The notes under the pieces: model-generated | Told to the model about the DNA's origin: nothing | What the model saw: only the letters and a program-made list of their open reading frames with translations | Databases searched by the model: none | NCBI GenBank assembly: GCA_022885665.1 | Contig: JAGQDJ010000133.1 | Coordinates: 113,230-177,229, forward strand | DNA: 64,000 bases | Reading direction: 5' to 3' | Source: Triops longicaudatus | Taxonomy: Eukaryota; Arthropoda; Branchiopoda; Notostraca; Triopsidae | Shown here: positions 36,701-46,474 of the stretch, one piece after another | Numbering within the stretch: the stretch's first letter is position 1 | How the letters are laid out: each line of letters opens with the position of its first letter | Translations under genes and position numbers: made by a program

Positions 36701-38103
36701 GTGGTGAGGGTATTTCTGCGGCCATTTATAGAATCTTGTCCCGTTTCGCACATCCACGATGTGTCTTTACCCTTGTTAGCCCAGTTTTGCCCCTTTATGC
36801 TTGACTTCTTAACTAAAAAATGGGCAAGCATAACTCAGCAATGCGGTTCGTTAAACGGGGATGAAGATGATAATCGGGATGTCCGAGAAGTACTGGAAGA
36901 TATGCTGATTCGTCAGCTGACGAAAGATTACTTGGATGTTTTGAAAGCCGTCTTATTCATCGGAGGAAATGGAAGCACAGTATTAGCGCCTCCCAGTATG
37001 GAAGCCGACAATGAAGGCGAAGGAGGCGATGAGGTACAGCAGAGTGGAGAGAGTCGTGAAAGCATAAGTGAATTAGGCAAAGCTGTGTTGGCTACGGATG
37101 GCGTTTCTCAAGTTGTTATTGCATGCATTTTAAGGTAAGCTTCATTTGTTATGGTGAAGAAGGTAAATTGAATGTTTGTTAAAGGGCTGTGACATGGAAT
37201 GATACGATAGTCAGCTCAAGGGCTTGCTTGCTCTGCGGTCCAGTTTTAAGACATCTAGCCCAGCTGAAACCTAACGAAGGACCTTTGAATCCCGAACTAG
37301 CGTCTTATTTCTTGACAAGCGTGCTAACAGGCTTGCAAGTCCTTGGTCAACACGAGGGTAATTTCTGTGCCTTAATCCACCTCGGAATGCAAGTTTACGA
37401 CCTTTTACGACCGAGTTTCCCTGGCTTGGTTGAGGTAATAACCCTACATACGTTGGATCATTTTTGGGAGTAACAGTTGTTTTGCTTTGACAGGTCATGC
37501 TTCAGATTCCTAGATGCACAAAAGAAGAATTGGAAAAGCTAGACGAGAAGGTATTGGCCAATGCCGGTAAACTGACCAAGTACGAAAAACCAACGAAGGC
37601 TGACAAAGTTAGGAAAGAAATGTTCCGAAAAATTTGTGGACCGGTAAGAAGTCTAGAGTTCATTTTTACTGCTTCTGCTGTACTATTTCAGGCGATATCT
37701 TAATTTCTCATATTTCCGGGCGATTCAATAACAGTCACCATTGTATAAAATATAGTGATACAGCCGTAGTGATAGCGTAAGCTGTTGCCGTTTCCTTTCA
37801 CTGCTACATTTGTTGCTTGTGTTGACGCAAGTTCTGTAGTAACTACTTGTTCTAGCAAATAGTTAGCAATATAAATTTACTAGCATTATTATTTACTCTT
37901 CGTAGCTATTTATTCGCTTACGTTGAAATTCTGTCTTTTCGCAGATTGTTGGACAAAACGTGGGTCAGTTGTTCAAGAAGCCAATTGAATTACGCAATTT
38001 ACCTCGTTTGGAACCAATCGTTCGGCGTTATAAACCTTCACCCGTGGTAGAAACTGAATCTGACGCAGGGCTTACAGCCCTGTTTGGTACAACGGACGGA
38101 TGA
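33711..38103 (+). CDS. XPO5: Exportin-5, pre-miRNA nuclear export receptor
   Basis: RanGTP-dependent karyopherin of the importin-beta family that carries pre-miRNAs and other structured RNAs out of the nucleus. Coding exons: 33711-34001, 34095-34331, 34402-34563, 34634-34777, 34874-37134, 37185-37434, 37494-37643 and 37945-38103; they join to 1217 aa, close to the usual length of about 1200. Recognisable conserved blocks include VEMAKREWPQQWPSFL (Exportin-1-like region, about residue 120), LLRLAEDVAILQ, DFDCDEDFAVYFN, QNVRRHACSLMVKIG, PDYRLRSVVRVFLRPF and the C-terminal LETE...GLTALF, which match this family throughout. One very large exon codes more than half of the protein and the other introns are short. 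Met6 at 33726 (MSSVNELE) is an alternative start. No truncation is seen. Confidence 0.95.
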
Positions 38104-38122
38104 CACTTGTGAAGCCATCTTC

Positions 38123-38128
38123 AATAAA
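38123..38128 (+). terminator. PolyA signal of exportin-5
   Basis: AATAAA 20 nt after the stop codon, giving a very short 3' UTR. The plus-strand cleavage site would be near 38140-38155, where the opposite gene's transcript also ends. Confidence 0.65.
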
Positions 38129-38158
38129 CGGACCAAATGTTTTTCATGTATTAAAGCT

Positions 38159-38164
38159 TTTATT
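38159..38164 (-). terminator. PolyA signal of the membrane protein gene
   Basis: TTTATT on the plus strand, that is AATAAA on the minus strand, about 125 nt past the stop codon at 38289. It sits only about 30 bp from the polyA signal of exportin-5 in the opposite direction. Confidence 0.55.
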
Positions 38165-38288
38165 TCTCCCACCACGTCTTGAACATAAATAAACTTGGAA
38201 AACAAAAGAATTTAAAAAATCGGAAGACACAAGAGTTAATACCGAGATTGCTCGCTTATTGCAAGGTAGACAATCAATTTAGGTCCTG

Positions 38289-39035
38289 TTAGTTGTCGTT
38301 ATACATTCCGTCAATTAAAAAATCAAGGCGTTTATATTGTCGCTGATCCCACATATTCCGAATCCTGCGGACCGATAGGACGCTCAGAAGTGTAAGTAAC
38401 ATTACTCCCACGCATAGGCCTACAATAAGCCCTGTATAATTGACACTATAAGGTTCTGAGTCTGTGTTGTCGCTGCTGCCGTTTAAATTGTCGAAATGAG
38501 TGAGTTCATCCACGGACGCTGTGGGCTTTGTCTTGTTCGAAGTTCCGTTTGTAGTAAATAATATCGGTTCAACTTCGGAAGGAGTGGAAAGTTCGAATGC
38601 GCCTTTACGAGGTTTCGAAGGTTCTTTCACTGGAGCGCCTTTCCTAGGAGAGCTGTTACTTTTCTTGGTGCTGTTGTCATCTTTCGCAAAAAATACTTCC
38701 TCCAGCGGGTGAGGAAGATCGTTTTCGACTGTAGGAGCCCCTTTACGGGGTAAAGAACCTTTATCAACGTTTCCTCGGTCCTTGCCCGTCACTTTAGCCA
38801 AGTCTACATCAAACGACGAGTCAACGGCAGTGGTAATGGATGCGTCATGTTTTTGCGACAAATATTCATGGGCTGAACTGTTTTTGAATGCTTCAACTTC
38901 GATGTAGTCTGTTTCTTTTGCTGTTTCCTTGTTCAGTATCTTGTCTTCTAACGTAGTGCTCTTCGTGGTTGACACTGTGACCAGTCCCATCAAATAAGCA
39001 GGCGCAATGAGTAGTAAAACTTGTGAAGGATTCAT
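38289..39035 (-). CDS. Type I membrane glycoprotein of unknown function, PRKGA repeats
   Basis: Single-exon gene, 248 aa. I do not recognise a family. The N-terminus (MNPSQVLLLIAPAYLMGLVTVS) is a signal peptide. The ectodomain is hydrophilic, rich in Ser, Thr, Asp and Lys, with about seven N-glycosylation sequons and no cysteine. It has three PRKGA motifs at about residues 96, 130 and 142, the first two followed by P. One transmembrane helix (about 202-222, GLIVGLCVGVMLLTLLSVLSV) is followed by a basic stop-transfer and a 26-residue tail with YKRLDFLIDGMYND. The tail looks more constrained than the ectodomain. The start is the ATG at 39035; a longer frame begins with TTG and was not used. It lies head to head with the eS10 gene, about 180 bp apart, and tail to tail with exportin-5. 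Confidence 0.8.
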   Translation of the reverse strand: MNPSQVLLLIAPAYLMGLVTVSTTKSTTLEDKILNKETAKETDYIEVEAFKNSSAHEYLSQKHDASITTAVDSSFDVDLAKVTGKDRGNVDKGSLPRKGAPTVENDLPHPLEEVFFAKDDNSTKKSNSSPRKGAPVKEPSKPRKGAFELSTPSEVEPILFTTNGTSNKTKPTASVDELTHFDNLNGSSDNTDSEPYSVNYTGLIVGLCVGVMLLTLLSVLSVRRIRNMWDQRQYKRLDFLIDGMYNDN

Positions 39036-39214
39036 TTCTGTCAATTATACTCTACGCGTGGGGCTTACATGCCTAAAGTTAAAAGAACCTTAGAATTTTT
39101 TAACAGTAGTATTTTCAAGGAAATAGGGATTTACTTTGTCAATATTTGTCAAAATTTGTTATGATGCAGTGTTGAAGGACAATTGCCACTAGGGAGTGCA
39201 ATAGTAGCCTGTAT
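39036..39214. promoter_or_regulatory. Shared head-to-head promoter region
   Basis: The 180 bp between the start codon of the membrane protein gene (minus strand) and the likely transcription start of the eS10 gene (plus strand) must hold the promoters of both, unless the former has a distant 5' exon. No TATA box stands out, which suits a ribosomal protein gene. Confidence 0.5.
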
Positions 39215-39303
39215 CTCCTTTTTCCCCTCCGGCTCCTTCTTTTGAACTCCTCCTTGTTTCGTGTGGCCAGCTCCGGTGGATTGTGTTTATTATACACATC
39301 AAG
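39215..39303 (+). other. RPS10: Non-coding first exon of the eS10 gene with 5' TOP tract
   Basis: CTCCTTTTTCCCCTCC at 39215-39230 is a 5' terminal oligopyrimidine tract, the hallmark of ribosomal protein mRNAs, which puts their translation under TOR control. A second such tract (CTCCTTCTTTT) follows at about 39233, so the exact start is uncertain. The exon ends at CAAG/GTAAAA (39303). The intron runs to TTTCATAG before 39519. Confidence 0.6.
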
Positions 39304-39518
39304 GTAAAATTGTTCATCTTAATTTATCTAACGATTTTTCGGCCATCCGTGGATATTTTTGCACAATTACTGTCATATTGTGTTGTTTTTTAAAATCATA
39401 AGAATTGGACGTTCTTTTTGGCTAGTGATAGTGATGTTTTTCTCATGACCGTGGACACAAGATACAGGTTTTGAAAACAGTAAGCTAACTCATTTCCGTG
39501 TTATTTTCCATTTCATAG

Positions 39519-40795
39519 ATGTTGATGCCCAAGAAGAATCGTTCTGCTATCTACGAATACCTCTTCAAGGAGGGTGTTCTGGTAGCAATGAAGGATACTC
39601 ACGCTGCCAAACATCCCCAGATCGATGTGCCCAATCTTCATGTTATGAAGGCTTTGCAGGTAAGATGAATTTTTTTCAGTGTTAAACTTACTAATGAAGG
39701 CTCGTACTGTGAAATTTACTGGTTCTAGCTGATCTTGAGTTTGCCTGCAGCGTAAACACTTTGTTTTTGTTACACTGTCGCAGCCATCCCTAATGTATAT
39801 CATATGACAAAGTAATACGTTGGTTAGCTGACAGAAAAATCGGTACTTATCTATTGTACACCCAGTAAACTAGTGCTTCATTTTAGTCACCTTTTTTTAG
39901 CATTGGTAGATTTTTCAGTGAAACTTATGGACTAATTATCTTCAGTAGAAGTAGACGAAGTAAGATTAGTAAGGATCTGCGGGAAAATGCGTCCGCTTTT
40001 GCTCAGAAAACAGGATTAAATTGCATCGCAGATTATTATTACAATTGCAGCTTTTCCATCCGTTTATTTATGTTTAAGGTACCTCTAGTGTGGAAATATT
40101 ACTTAATTTAACTCAACTGAACATAAGTTAACCTAGAAATTGACGTGACGTATAATAGTTAATTATCGAAAAATCTAGTCCAGATTTTAATTGTATGCAC
40201 AATAAACTTTCTGTGCACATTCATTAGTTTGTTAAGTTATGTTCCGTATGTTGGTTGAGTGCTAAAAAGCATTAGATAATATTTGAAGGAAATTATGCCA
40301 GTGAAAATAAGATAAATGTGCTATTTTCCTTTTTCTAGTCCTTGAAATCCCGTGGCTACGTCACTGAACAGTTCGCGTGGCGCCACTACTACTGGTACAT
40401 TACCAACGAGGGTATCCAATACTTGCGGGATTACCTCCATCTCCCCCCTGAGGTAAGTGTTAAGTTAGCTACTCCAGTTTTACGTAATATTTTGACACGA
40501 ATGTGCTTTGTAGATTGTACCCGCTACTTTGAAACCCAAGCGCCCTGAGGCTGCTCGTGCCCGTGTCACTTCTGCTCGTCCTGAAGTTTCCAAATTGTCG
40601 GAAGACCGACAGGCTTACAGACGTACCACTGCCCCGGCAGCTGGTGCTGACAAGAAAGGAGACGTTGGCGCTGGAGCTACACAAGTCGAATTCGTAAGTT
40701 GCCTAACGACCCTAGTTTCAGGGCACTTTCTTAAAATTATCTTTTTTTCATTTTAGAGAGGAGGATATGGTCGCGGTCGTGGAGCTGCTCCCTAA
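39519..40795 (+). CDS. RPS10: Ribosomal protein eS10 (small subunit)
   Basis: Component of the 40S ribosomal head near the mRNA entry region. Coding exons 39519-39659, 40339-40452, 40514-40693 and 40757-40795 give 157 aa, the normal length. The start MLMPKKNRSAIYEYLFKEGV, the block KSLKSRGYVTEQFAWRHYYW, GIQYLRDYLHLPPE and the Arg/Gly-rich tail RGGYGRGRGAAP are all characteristic of the plectin/S10 family. The ATG is the very first triplet of its exon, directly after the splice acceptor of a 5' UTR intron. The downstream AATAAA at 40817 lies 22 nt after the stop. Intact. Confidence 0.97.
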
Positions 40796-40816
40796 ATATG
40801 TTAATTCTCGGCGGAT

Positions 40817-40822
40817 AATAAA
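40817..40822 (+). terminator. PolyA signal of the eS10 gene
   Basis: AATAAA 22 nt after the TAA stop, as expected for a ribosomal protein mRNA with a short 3' UTR. Confidence 0.7.
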
Positions 40823-41609
40823 CACCCTTCGCTGATTAAATCCGACTATTTTTTGCATCCGTTTATTATATCGAGACAGGTTTATTTTTTTGTGTGTGTC
40901 GGATACTCTCATGTGCATTGGCTATTGGATTGAAAGAACTAGTTGACGAAAAGTACCTCAGGTCATTCATATTTCAGTTCTTAGAACATTATTTCTGTAA
41001 TATTATTACACTTAAAAGTGTGGTAGATTGAAAGCTTTCTATCTTTTAATGCAGTTTTTAAAATTGAACTTATTAAGTGTGGTGAGACAAAGTTTCAGAT
41101 TCTTTCACTAAACGGCCTCTTGTTGTGCTCGGATTGGCTAAGAAAGGAGGCAGTGCGTTACTAAAACACTGAGTAGCTGTCAGTCATTTTTACTTGCATT
41201 TAATTATGTTGTTGCTCTGTTTTAAGTCGCAACTGTGCCATCTAACGGGCACATTATCGACTAGCACATTTAATTATTTTGCAGTTCTAAATTGTGCAAA
41301 ACTTAACGCCCCATGTCTGTAGAGGGAGGTTCTCTATAGCCATGTTAGGTCAATATCTAATTCGCGTGAAGTAAAAGAGGTCAACAGCACGCATTAACAA
41401 AAATTATTTTTCAAGAAGCACAAAGTGGCGTTTCGTACTTGAGCCAAAAAAAATGTCGGTAACTAGCCAAGACCTTGGGAGTAATTAGCAAGTCTTAAAG
41501 AGTTCGGATCTAAAGAGATTAAACATGATCTTCACAGGTCTTCCGGAAATTCAGTACAAAAACCTAACGAATTTTCATTAAGTAAGGTCGAATTTGAAGA
41601 AGAGTTGAT

Positions 41610-42041
41610 AATCGGCTTGACGCGAACCGGCTTGAGCTTGGCTTGAAGGCCAACTTTCACCATATTCGACCTCTTAAAATTACATAATTTCTTGTATAAA
41701 CATTACTTTCTTGTACTTCGCTAATATTGTAAATTTTTAAACTTTGTCCATTTGACACTTGCTTACTAGCATAAATATTACCTTACTCAATTCTTGTTAA
41801 CGAAACAGTAGCGTTCTTCGCTTTGATGTTTAAATTTACCATTTTTATCCTATATGTTTATCATTTATTTATGTATGCATTATTCATATTCTATTTAACT
41901 CCGATTTATATTTTGTTTAACTTCAACTTAAAGTATATTTCATTTCAATTTATATTATATTTATTTTACATTTTAATTTTATTATCGGCTGGGCTCGGCT
42001 TGAAAGGTTGGCCAACCCAGGAGTTATCACACCCCTAGTTT
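41610..42041. mobile_element. Possible degenerate transposon
   Basis: Two related GC-rich segments, about 41610-41655 (GGCTTGAGCTTGGCTTGAAGG then CCAAC) and 41986-42041 (GGCTCGGCTTGAAAGG then TTGGCCAACC), flank about 330 bp of very AT-rich DNA. The right segment ends GAGTTATCACACCCCTAG, whose reverse complement begins CTAGGGGTGTG, like many hAT-type ends. No matching left end or clean target duplication was found, so this is tentative. Confidence 0.3.
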
Positions 42042-43069
42042 GAAGAGTTGTCGAATCCTAGGAGAATGTAATTTGAGTACAGCACCGTACGCCCTTTACA
42101 CAGAATTTCAAGGCGAACATAGCCTCTACAGAAACGTCTACTGAAACGAAAAAGAAATATCTAGGTTCTTCGGTATTTAGATCACCCCGCAAGCCAGCGA
42201 AATCGCGCATATAAAGATGTATCGTAGCTTCTGTGTCCTTTTACAGGCAATCGAGAATGTAACCGGGATAATGGATCGTAACTGATGTTGACGTAAACTA
42301 CGAATTCAAAGCAGAGCAATAGATTTTAGAGTTTGATTAAATCAACTTTAGTATTTTAATAAACTGCAGCGTAACGTTATTCGCAAACTGCTTAACAAGA
42401 CATGTGAATGACTTATTTCAGAAGACCGGCCTTCAGGCTTTTGCACGCTTGTTTTTTTAAGTAGATTAATTCCCTCTTTAATTGCACACGTTTTCAATTG
42501 TTGTTTTAATGTATTTTACACGTCTTGTACAAGTCTATCAACACCTAAACATCTTGTAGATGTCTTATACTTGTGCTACTTGGGAAGTCTCGTAGTTACT
42601 TGGGATGGGCATAACTGAGTTGTGGAATAGGCCTACCCCTTATACTGAGTACATCCAAGTCAATTGACTAATGTTACCTTTTTTTCGTGAACAAACTATC
42701 AAGGGTTAGCTAATCCTTGAGAAATATTGGCAATAGATTACTTTATTAATCCATTTAGACAGACTATGCTTGCTTGTCCTTATAGAGTTGTGTAAGCTTT
42801 AATCCATCTTTTATTCTACTGTTGGTAATTAGCTTGAGTTTAGTTCTCGTTATGCTGCTCGACTGGTTACAACCGATAAGTTTCACCGCCACTCCCGAGA
42901 TGTCGTCGCAATCCCTCTGGGAATTAATACCCTAGCTTTGGGATGACGCTCTCTCGGGCTGCCATGCGCCCTAGCGGATAGCGTTTCCCAGATTCTTTGT
43001 GCCATTCTTCGCATACCTCTGTGCAGCAGCACCAAGTTGTCTTTGGCGTGTGTTCCTTATATCTGACTC

Positions 43070-43108
43070 AGTTTTGTGTGATTGTCAACGGATTTACCTT
43101 GCGCCTTG
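43070..43108 (+). promoter_or_regulatory. Candidate transcription start and 5' UTR exon
   Basis: GACTCAGTTTTG contains the arthropod initiator TCAGT (A at 43070). About 39 nt later comes a strong donor, GCCTTG/GTAAGTTA, at 43109. A GC-richer block lies upstream and a second CTCTCAGTTTTCGTGTG initiator-like site follows near 43298. This could be a 5' UTR exon of the TEAD gene 10.5 kb downstream, but nothing in the sequence proves the link. Confidence 0.25.
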
Positions 43109-45812
43109 GTAAGTTAACTTATTTCCCTTTGTGTGAAATATGGAATCTTTTGCCCGTATCCTTTTAAAAACAACGAAAACAAACAATTTAGCATGGCAAT
43201 AGCTGACATACTTGACGTGCTTGCTTGAGTGTGTCGGTTGCCCGTTTGGGCCCCGTCGAGCGCGCAGACGAAACTTTGCCGTTTTTAGACACGACGCTCT
43301 CAGTTTTCGTGTGTTAAATTGAAGTTAACTCGAAGTGAAGATAGTTTATGTAACTAATATGTATTTTAGTTTAATGTGATTCTGAAAAATTCTTATTCGA
43401 AATTGTGAACATTTTTTTACCTCAGATTTAAAACAGCATACAAAGCTGTATGTATAGCAACAGTGTTGATCCTAAGCCAGTTAAAAGGAAGGTCAGCTTG
43501 ACGAAGGTGAAAGGGTTTAGGGATCGGTGCAATCTGAAGGTGTCTAATTGCTCAGGTCAAACGGCAAGGTTAAAGGTCACCAGGTATTAATCCTCTCAGA
43601 CTTTTTCCTTACGCAATACAGTTTCGGTTTTCATTTCGTTACAGCCAGTCTATCGTTTTTCCTTGCAATTAACCAGCCAGAAGTTTAAACCTTGTAAGAT
43701 TTGACCTGTTGCGTTGCGCAGGAGTTTCTTGTCCATGCTTTTGACTTGACTCGCGGCGAAACGCGGGAACAAAAAGGACCTGGGTCAATATCGACCTCGG
43801 GCCAAAGGGATTACGCTGTGGCTTGAGCGACAGGTTTTTCTGACCGAGGCCTATAAGTCCAATTTCACGTTTCGTCTTTAACAACCCCGTTCACAAAAAA
43901 GTCATTGAGATAAGTCTTTCACAACCTGAGCAGCAGACAAGTCTGACGCTGTGAACTGAACGAACAATAGAATATGGGACGGCAGAAAAAGGTCGTGAAC
44001 GGTAAAGAAGCATTAAGGCTTTAGAAAAAGGGCTTACGATTTTTCGTCGCAAAATATATTGGCTTGAAAATGTTAAAGAACCGTTGTTGGTTAAATAGAG
44101 ACACTTTTCCAATCGTCTACCATTTATCCGAAAAATTGCCGGAAAAAGTTCTCCGGGATTTCGAAACGATGGTCCTTTTTCAGACAGACAAGCAACGTAC
44201 GGCACATGCTGGTTTTCCAGCGTGCAGAGAAGAAGGGGAGAGAGAGAAACTTCGAGGATGATGCTAAGTTTAGCCTTTCTTCAGATGCAAATGACCGCTT
44301 CCGTGATCAAGGTCTGGCACCGTTTCAAAGACAACCCTCGTCTCCTAAAATGATTTTCCCCGGCCTCCCTCCTTTTCTTGAAAAACCTCCCCCCGAAGAG
44401 TCGTCGAGTTGGCAATCTATTTTCACCTATCTCCTCTAGGCGATAAAATTCACACTTCTTTCCCTGACAAATGTTTGCTTTGTAAAGCTGAGCGAGAAAA
44501 ACTCGGAGAAAGAAGTTCCACATATTCTTTATTAAAGGAAAAGAGCTACTTAAATTAAGATTAAGTTTTCAATCGATCTGAGTTTCTAGTACTTTCCGTT
44601 CTTAATTGGATTATGTTCAGACTTAATAGTTTAATTACTAATGTGGGAAAGCTATCCTGGAGCATCTGAAATAGGGTAACACTAAAGTCGAAGTACATTA
44701 CATAGATTTGGATAACCATGATGTTTCTTGGAGTAACTTTTCGTAAAGATTTACCTATAGGTGTTGTATTTATGAACTTTGGAGTGCGAACTGCTTAGCT
44801 ACTATGCCCGGACGTGAGTTTTAGACCAGGAAGCTGCGTCACCTTTTAATGGTTATGCTTAGTGAGAGATTATTGGCAGCAGCGAGGCTTCCAGTTGAGC
44901 GTTACCTGAATGTTCTGTGCGTTCTTTGGGTACGAGACATTTTTGAACAGATGTAAAATCATTCTAGTAGAGGCAGTAATTTTTCAGGCGTAGGCTGTTA
45001 CACAAAATTTGAGTAGTCAGCATTGAGCATGTGTAGCAGAAGATTACTGTAGTATGGTCGCATAACAATAAAATCACATAGTCGGAACAAGGCAAATACG
45101 GCTACTGTAAGTGTAATCCTGGGGGCAGAGGGCGAGGATTCGTATGTCAGCTGTCCCTGGATTTTTATTATACAGGCGCCGCAAGTACCCAACAATGAGA
45201 CTCCTATTCTTTCCAGATTTGTGCGGCTGAGGGGGAGGGGTCATGTTTGCAGTGTATTTTTACGGGTGATTCTTATTTTTTCGTGTTACGTGACTTGAGT
45301 TCGCCTTTTTGCATATTGGAATTCAACCTGAGATTGCTGATTACCTAAATCCTGAAAAAAAAACTTTCCCGGCAAATATGACGCTTGCAAAAAAAAAGAC
45401 AAATAAGAAAAATTCCTGGTCTCCGTAGCGAACAGATTCCTGAACTAGAGCTGTAACTGAAGACTCAGCTTCAAGTTTTCCCTTTTTCCCCGACATATTT
45501 AACACCTTCGCGAGTCCGGCGAGAGAAAAAGAAAGGAGCCACTTTGTAATATTATGCTGTTTTCTTTCTTCTGGGAAACCGTGAACCAAGCCCACTTTTG
45601 AGTATTTTCCCTAATTCTGAGAACACGACAGGTCATATGCTAAATATACATGAAAAAGCATCGCGGTCTTTCCGGACGGGCTTTGCATAGTTGTATATCC
45701 CGTGCACAACATTTCACTCAGAAACTCACACTACACTCTTGAGATTAGGAACTTCCAGCTTTTCCTGTGACCATTTAGAAGAATGTAAAAACAATCGAAT
45801 TCAAAAACTATT

Positions 45813-45839
45813 ACAATAGAATCTCATTATAAAGAACCC
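45813..45839. repeat. Pogo/Tigger-like transposon end relic
   Basis: ACAATAGAATCTCATTATAA followed by AGAACCC resembles the terminal repeats of pogo/Tigger DNA transposons, which typically read CAGTAGAA(C/T)CTC. A similar sequence, ACAATAGAATTCCATTAAAT then TGGGACAG, is at 47524-47551. No transposase is seen. Confidence 0.35.
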
Positions 45840-46413
45840 TTTTTTTAAAAACTATTGGCCACACCATACTGATGTCAATGTCACGAGATTTATGTGTTAT
45901 TTGAAGCAACAACAATTAGTTTTATTTGAAGCTTGATTAAATTTCTGCAGTTTAGTTTCATGAGTAACTGTTTTGATGAAAGAAGGTTTTGTCCAAGAAG
46001 GGAGGATGTATATTGAGGTCTGTACTTGAAGAGCGTGTCACCAAAATAATTGGTGGGGACATTTAGTGGGGGAGCGAAGCAAAACGCAAAGGAGCTTCCC
46101 GAGGCGGCGTGTTTGGAAATTCGGTGGTAACGGAGAAAACCAATACGGGACAATAAATATAAGCGTCAAATTACGGGTTGAGGCAAGAGGCCGAAAGTTT
46201 TGTTCGTTTTTGCTGAGTGCGCATGCTAAAGCTTCGCGTCTCTTTTGTTCCCTTCATCCTGAGGTTAGGAGGCTCTTAGCTGCGTGGAACATTATAGCCC
46301 CGTTACCAATATGATATTATATGCCCGCCTGTTGGGAAACGGTCAGTCCTGCGTGCCGTGAAAAGTTGGGGAAAACCTTGGAGCTAGGCTAGTAGAGACG
46401 AAAAATCAAAAAA

Positions 46414-46474
46414 GACCGAGTGAGAGAGAGAAAGAGAGGGATAGAAGAGAAAAGAGGAGGAGGAGGAGGAGAGA
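46414..46474. repeat. GA-rich low-complexity tract with GGA microsatellite
   Basis: A purine tract of GAGAGAGAAAGAGAGGG and then GGA repeated five times. In arthropods such GAGA tracts can bind GAGA-factor-like proteins and mark open promoter chromatin, but it may equally be a simple repeat. Confidence 0.6.

Noticed and set aside
41823..42038. Hydrophobic 71-codon frame rich in Phe, Tyr, Ile
   Set aside because: Produced by very AT-rich DNA inside a probable transposon relic.
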